DNA of 10,907 nucleotides from Pavlovales sp. CCMP2436. Lineage: Eukaryota > Haptophyta > Pavlovophyceae > Pavlovales. The translations under genes were made by a program, and so were the position numbers. A model generated the notes under the pieces. It saw only the letters and a list, made by a program, of their open reading frames with translations, did no database searches and had not been told where the DNA came from. Positions 7,082 through 10,907 of the stretch are shown here, one piece after another (position 1 is the stretch's first letter; each line of letters starts with the position of its first letter). The stretch is taken from positions 123,657 through 134,563 of the forward strand of contig MU631661.1 of assembly GCA_026770615.1 (NCBI GenBank). Reading direction: 5' to 3'.

Positions 7082-8794
7082 TCACTCAGCTTTCCTTCTC
7101 CGTGCGGCGGCCTCCTTGTCCGCGCGCACGGCCGCCTCCGCCACGGCGCGCGGCCCGCCCGAGCTGAAGCAGAAGCCAGAGTGGGCGTGACCGTGCAGCG
7201 TGCTGACGCACACGTGCGGCGCCTGCTCGGCCAGGTGGCGCGCGACGGCGGCGCTGGGCACGTACGCGTCGAACTCGGAGAGGACCACGCTGGCGGGCGT
7301 GCGCGCGAGAAGCCGTGGGTGCAGTACGTTGTGCCCCCACGAAAAGTGGCGGTGGAGCGAGAGCGAGATGCCCAACTCCTCCGCCACAAAGTAGCGAACC
7401 AGCTGCTCGTCAGGTGAACAGGTGAACAAGCAGGTGAACAGGCAGGTGAACAGTCACAGCAGCAATCATCATCATATTCACAAGAAGAAGAAGAAGAAGA
7501 AGAAGAAGAAGAAGAAGAAGAAGAAGAAGAAGAAGAAGAAGAAGCAGAAGAAGAAGCAGAAGAATGTCTCTAGCAACAATCATCATCATCACCATCATCA
7601 CAGTAGGATCACCTATAACAATAACAACAATCACGCAAGTGGGATCACCTGTTCAGCCGGTGTGCGCGGGGGTGCGTACACGAAGCGCACCGCCACGTTG
7701 CTCTTGAAGAGAAGGAACGGGATCGGGTCGACGAAGGTGGCTGCTTGCACGCACCCCTCTGGCGCAAGGCGCAGCAGCCAGCTCAGCACCACCGTCCCGA
7801 ACGAGTGGCAGATGAAGTGTGCGCCCTCCGCGCCGCAGAGCTCGAGCGCGTGGCGCAGCGCGTTGACGGAGTCCTGCGGCGAGGGCACGTGCTGCAGCGG
7901 CAGGCGCATGCACAGATGCTCGAGCTCGACCAGCAGCAGCGCGCGCCCCGGGAAGTGGTGCTCGAGCTCGTCGATAAGCCGCAGGTAGCTCACCAGCCCC
8001 ACGCCCAGCCCACCAAGGAAGACGAGCGGCCGCGGGTCGGTCGACGCGCCCGCGCCCGGCTTGTGCCAGAAGCTCAGCGAGCCTGCGCGCCGGCGCACGA
8101 ACCCGCGGCTGCGCAACGAGGCGTAGGCGGCGGCGGCGCAGGCGAGGTGCGTCACGACGTAGGCGAAGAGGGGACGGTGCGAGCAGCGCAGACCGTCGAG
8201 CGTGAGCCGGCAGGCGAAGAGGGCGGCGTTGTAGCCGGGCGGCAGCGCGGGCAGCTCGGCCGCCCCCTCGCGCACCCACCGCTCCACCGCGCCGACGAGC
8301 GGCTCGAGCTCGGTGGCCGGCACCTGTGCCGGGTCCGCATTCCAGTACGCCCACGCGAGCCACTCGCCAAGGTTGCCCGCGCGCAGCTCCGCCCAGGCGG
8401 GCGAGCGCGCCTCGCCGCCCTTGTACATGAACCACTCAGCCACTTCGACCGCGCGGTCGCCGCCCGGGCCGATCGCCTCGGCGAGCAACTCGAGGAACGT
8501 GACGATGCCGAGCAGCTTGCTCGGCTCGGCCGGCTGCCGGTCGAGGGCGAACGTGGGAATCTGCGCGGGCTGGCGCGAGAGGTGCGCCTTGCGCAACGTG
8601 TAGAGCAGGAAAAAGGCCACCTCTACCGCCGCCCACGCGTCAAGCGCCGAGGCGGGCTGCGAGGGCCAGAGCAGCAGCCGTGCAAGCAGCCGCGCAACGC
8701 ACAGCGGCGTGATCGCGCGCGTCGGCAGCTCGGTGACGGCCCACAGTGCCGTGCCGCGGAAGCCCGCCGGGCGCGCGATGAGCCACTTCGGCAT
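7082..8794 (-). CDS. Alpha/beta-hydrolase fold protein, two exons, 488 aa
   Basis: Exons 8794-7649 and 7402-7082, joined in phase 0 (FVYAPPRTPAEQ then LVRYFVAEELG). The alpha/beta-hydrolase core starts near residue 255: LVFLGGLGVGL (257-267, oxyanion-type loop), ICHSFGT (nucleophile S331), LSEFDAYVP (acid D427) and LHGHAHSGF (His 456, or 454). The order and spacing fit a Ser-Asp-His triad; the substrate is unknown, with lipid or ester hydrolysis the usual role. The N-terminal 250 residues are a lineage-type extension with hydrophobic stretches (32-43, 56-67, 207-226) that suggest membrane association. The start is the first ATG in the frame; the frame is open further upstream without ATG, so a 5' exon is possible. 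The protein ends in a basic tail (RRRKAE). The intron falls between the nucleophile and the acid residue, so both exons are needed for activity. Confidence 0.85.
7403..7648 (-). other. Intron of the hydrolase gene, with paired termini
   Basis: Donor gtgatc after 7649, acceptor gacgagcag before 7402. An 11-base exact inverted repeat joins the two ends: TGAACAGGTGA on the plus strand at 7415-7425 and its complement at 7645-7655, the latter covering the exon end and the donor. The donor-side motif AGTGGGATCACCT (7638-7650, plus strand) recurs as AGTAGGATCACCT at 7602-7614. GGTGAACA recurs four times near the acceptor (about 7413, 7421, 7433 and 7445). Confidence 0.8.
7482..7565. repeat. GAA/TTC trinucleotide repeat
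   Basis: Pure AAG units from about 7482 to 7543, then AAG/CAG interrupted units to about 7565. CAT/ATC triplet runs flank it on both sides (7466-7476 and 7580-7600). It lies inside the hydrolase intron and becomes a UUC tract in the transcript. Open frames of poly-Lys or poly-Leu here are artefacts. Confidence 0.95.
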
Positions 8795-9856
8795 TGAACT
8801 GCTGCGCTGAGCTGCTGCTGGCTGCCAAGGCCGAGCTGCTTGCTTGCAACAGCTACCAACGCCGAGCAAGAGTGTCGTCGACTACTCGTTGAGCGACTTG
8901 TCCGTGCCTTCGAGTCAGAGCCCATTGTGCAGTCGCAATTTTTCCACGGCGCCTGACGTGACGTTGTTGAAGTTTAACTTCGGGGGTTGCTGCTGCTCCT
9001 GCTCCCCATCCCCTCCAACTCCCCTTTTCCCTCCCTCCCCGTCTCCACTGCTTCCCTCTGTCGCCGCCCTGCTCCTGCCGGGGAATAATATTGCACGCCC
9101 GAGTCCGGGTTGATTTTGGGCAACCGCCTCGTGGTCAGCAAATCAGCAGATTGCCGCCGCGCTGGAAGCTCTCCCCACTCCTGCGCACGTACCACCGTCT
9201 GCCTACATATGTACCCCGCGGGGGTGATCATGACAGACGGACGTCCTGCCCGGACTCATCGTTCAGTCTTCAATACATAACGCGATGGTTTCAATAGCTG
9301 CCACCACCGTCCCTGCTGCCAGGACTAACGTCTGACGTAGACCAAGTCAGTGAGTGAACAACGCCTGTTGAACCATGCTGAGCCGCTATATATATTTCAA
9401 TAGCTAAAGACCTGGAACGGCGGACTCACTTGCGAAAGTGACGTCGTTATGAACCGAAGACGATGAGAGGACTCGAGCGGAATAAATTATATGTAATAAT
9501 GCCGAGCTGCTGTTTGGTGTATTGCTACTTCTTCATGAAGAGGTCAACTAACTGCGACAATCTTTGAGGTACGGTAATTTTTGTTTCAGTGCAACTGCGA
9601 GGCCGTGCCGGATGAGTCTCAGTCGGCCAACGAACAATTTGCGACAATTTGCCGCCGCCTGCCGTTCAAACTTGCCACTACACAAATAACTTTGTATAAC
9701 TAAACACATATTACGAATTACATTCACGCATACTTCTCGGCCGCCGTCGGGCCCACCATCGATTGGCGAGATCCTTGCTCGACAGGCGGGCTCTTCGCAT
9801 GGATCGGCACGACTGTCGGACTCACGCGGTAACCCGCCGAGCGCCGTGAAGGTGCC

Positions 9857-9906
9857 CACCGCCACATCATCGCCGAGATGGCGGTGAGCGCCGAGGTGGC
9901 GCTCAC
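9857..9906. other. Two overlapping, mutually exclusive hairpins
   Basis: Hairpin A: CACCGCCA (9857-9864) pairs with TGGCGGTG (9879-9886). Hairpin B: GTGAGCGCC (9884-9892) pairs with GGCGCTCAC (9898-9906) around a five-base loop. They share 9884-9886, so both cannot form fully at once. Whether this is transcribed is unknown. Confidence 0.4.
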
Positions 9907-10226
9907 TCCGTTTTCGTGCGTCGGAATTCGCTTCTAGCATACTTTATAACAGGGGATCCGCTTCTCGCATTCCGCGCAAGCTAGTTCGTAGCTATACTAA
10001 AACTCGAACAGCTTTTGCACATCTTTTCAGCCCGACAATTACATCGCGGATCAACTTTGCTGTACGCCTAGGAGCGCCTGCGCCGGACAGATCAGCTTCT
10101 AGCCCATATATATGATCCGTCGCTTTTAAGGCTGTTGACCAGTACGGTGGATACGCTTCAAGTCACTCCACGACACGTGGATCCGAAAAAATCATACTAA
10201 TAATATGTAAAACGGATCCGGGAGTA

Positions 10227-10234
10227 GCCGTGAC
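10227..10234. repeat. Left target-site duplication of the MITE
   Basis: GCCGTGAC, identical to the copy at 10380-10387 on the other side of the element. Confidence 0.85.
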
Positions 10235-10379
10235 CCGGCTCTTAGAAAGCCCCGCAGGGCCCCCGGGGGCCCCGCCGGAGGCGCCTATGTGACTAACATA
10301 TAACTAACTTGTCACATAGCCCGGGGCCCACGGGGCCCCACGGATATTCCCCGTACGTTACGCCTTTTCTAAGAGCCGG
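10235..10379. mobile_element. Miniature inverted-repeat transposable element (MITE), 145 bp
   Basis: Perfect 14-base terminal inverted repeats: CCGGCTCTTAGAAA at 10235-10248 and its complement at 10366-10379. Flanks are an exact 8-base duplication GCCGTGAC at 10227-10234 and 10380-10387. An inner inverted repeat CTATGTGAC/GTCACATAG (10285-10293 and 10311-10319) and GC-rich arms, including the palindrome at 10257-10272, let nearly the whole element fold back. There is no coding capacity. An 8-base target duplication fits the hAT superfamily (also P or Merlin), but the termini do not begin with the common hAT CAG, so the family is left open. The intact duplication and perfect ends suggest a fairly recent insertion. 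Confidence 0.85.
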
Positions 10380-10387
10380 GCCGTGAC
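10380..10387. repeat. Right target-site duplication of the MITE
   Basis: GCCGTGAC, identical to 10227-10234. Removing the element plus one copy would restore a continuous pre-insertion site. Confidence 0.85.
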
Positions 10388-10523
10388 CCTCGGACTTGGT
10401 GCCGAGGAAGGCGCGCCCGCAGCAGTGCTTAGCACTACTCTGGCGGCGGGCGTTCTAGAGAGATACGTAGGGTTGTTCGAGGTATCTTAGAAGCCCTGGC
10501 CCGCAGCCGTTCGCCACTTACTG

Positions 10524-10907
10524 CTACTCCGCGCTGCCGTCTGCACCCGCCGCGGCGCGCGCGCGCTTCTCGGCTTTGCTCACACCGCCACGCGTGCGCT
10601 TCTTGCCAGAGGAGCGCTCCGCGCCGCCGCCGCCGCCGCTGGCATGCGTGCTCGGCGTCATGACGGACGCCTTGTTGTCGGCGCGCTGCGGCGTGGGGAG
10701 CCGTGTGATGTCGGAGCCGCGCTGGTGCAGCGCCACGCCCGCCTCCACTAGCGCGCGCGCTACGTCGAGGCGCACGGCATCGTCCGCGTCCCCGTTGTCG
10801 TCGTCGTCGTCAACCTCCGACGGACCGACAGGCAGCGCGGCTACGGCGATGGTGCGCGGGTAGGCGGCGAGCACCGCCTCCAGTGCAGGCGCGGCGGGCA
10901 GCGCGAA
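10524..10907 (-). CDS. C-terminal part of an unrecognised protein, acidic run and basic tail
   Basis: Open on the minus strand from the right edge to a TAG at 10524-10526, giving 127 residues in this window. Seen in order: an Ala/Leu-rich start that looks like part of a folded domain (LEAVLAAYPRTIAVAALPVG), an acidic run (EVDDDDDNGDADD), a helix-like stretch (VRLDVARALVEAGVALHQRG), a Ser/Thr/Pro segment, a glycine run, and a Lys/Arg-rich end (GKKRTRGGVSKAEKRAR) that resembles a nuclear localisation signal. I do not recognise the family. The composition suggests a nuclear or nucleolar protein, but this is inference. An undetected intron in the fragment is possible. The MITE lies about 145 bases beyond its stop. 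Confidence 0.6.
   Translation of the reverse strand, partial: FALPAAPALEAVLAAYPRTIAVAALPVGPSEVDDDDDNGDADDAVRLDVARALVEAGVALHQRGSDITRLPTPQRADNKASVMTPSTHASGGGGGAERSSGKKRTRGGVSKAEKRARAAAGADGSAE

Larger units (their letters stand above)
8795..10523. other. Intergenic region between the hydrolase (5' end) and the right-edge gene (3' end)
   Basis: No gene supported. It should contain the hydrolase promoter. Contents: a pyrimidine-rich tract (8989-9080), TATATATA words (9391-9400 and 10106-10111), a hairpin pair (9857-9906), three loosely related GCTTCTAGC/GCTTCTCGC words (about 9928, 9960 and 10094), and the MITE (10235-10379). The minus-strand open frame at 9548-9940 has no recognisable domain or gene-like codon pattern. 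Confidence 0.6.

Noticed and set aside
7422..7988. Plus-strand frame with a long lysine run
   Set aside because: Produced by the GAA repeat and reads antisense through the hydrolase exon.
7745..8797. Plus-strand frame of 350 codons opposite the hydrolase
   Set aside because: Antisense shadow of a GC-rich exon; composition is Arg/Ala/Glu-rich and no family is recognisable.
9589..9702. Possible plus-strand exon after TTTTTGTTTCAG (about 9588), coding about 37 residues to a stop
   Set aside because: A good-looking acceptor but no upstream donor or partner exon, and the peptide has no recognisable features.
9548..9940. Minus-strand frame of 130 codons in the intergenic region
   Set aside because: No recognisable motif, and it crosses the hairpin pair at 9857-9906; gene status not supported.
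9925..10220. Recurring GGATCCG and GCTTCTAGC words as a regulatory repeat
   Set aside because: Copies are short, unevenly spaced and diverged; chance cannot be excluded.

Overview
The window looks like nuclear DNA of a GC-rich, intron-bearing unicellular eukaryote. An alga of haptophyte or similar type is my best guess, from the GC-rich, Ala/Arg/Pro-heavy coding style and introns packed with microsatellites; nothing here fixes the lineage. There are no Shine-Dalgarno-type starts, no operon spacing, and no rRNA, tRNA or CRISPR. All three genes I can support lie on the minus strand.

(1) Positions 1-5593 hold most of a 10-exon gene; the last exon runs off the left edge. The first exon encodes a short hydrophobic N-terminus, a cysteine-rich region resembling a beta-trefoil (R-type) lectin, one membrane span and a long proline-rich linker. 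It then runs in the same frame into the N-terminal part of a phosphoglycerate kinase (PGK)-like domain. The other nine exons continue the PGK fold almost to its C-terminus. The splice junctions keep frame throughout and restore the PGK motif order, but most catalytic and nucleotide-binding residues are replaced. I read the product as a membrane-tethered PGK-derived pseudoenzyme with a luminal or extracellular lectin-like head.

(2) Positions 7082-8794 hold a complete two-exon alpha/beta-hydrolase of 488 residues with Ser-Asp-His triad candidates. Its single intron carries a long GAA/TTC repeat and has splice-site regions that can base-pair with each other.

(3) Positions 10524-10907 hold the C-terminal part of an unrecognised protein with an acidic run and a basic, nuclear-localisation-like tail.

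The two intergenic stretches are 5594-7081 (palindromes, GGAGC-type repeats, possible small structured RNA) and 8795-10523 (hairpins and a convincing 145-bp MITE at 10235-10379 with an 8-bp target-site duplication).

The strongest unexplained pattern is in the introns. In several of them, sequence at a splice site has been duplicated within the same intron. The clearest case is intron 7 of the PGK-like gene, where the 5' splice site is repeated as a minisatellite and each copy looks like a fused 3'/5' splice site.
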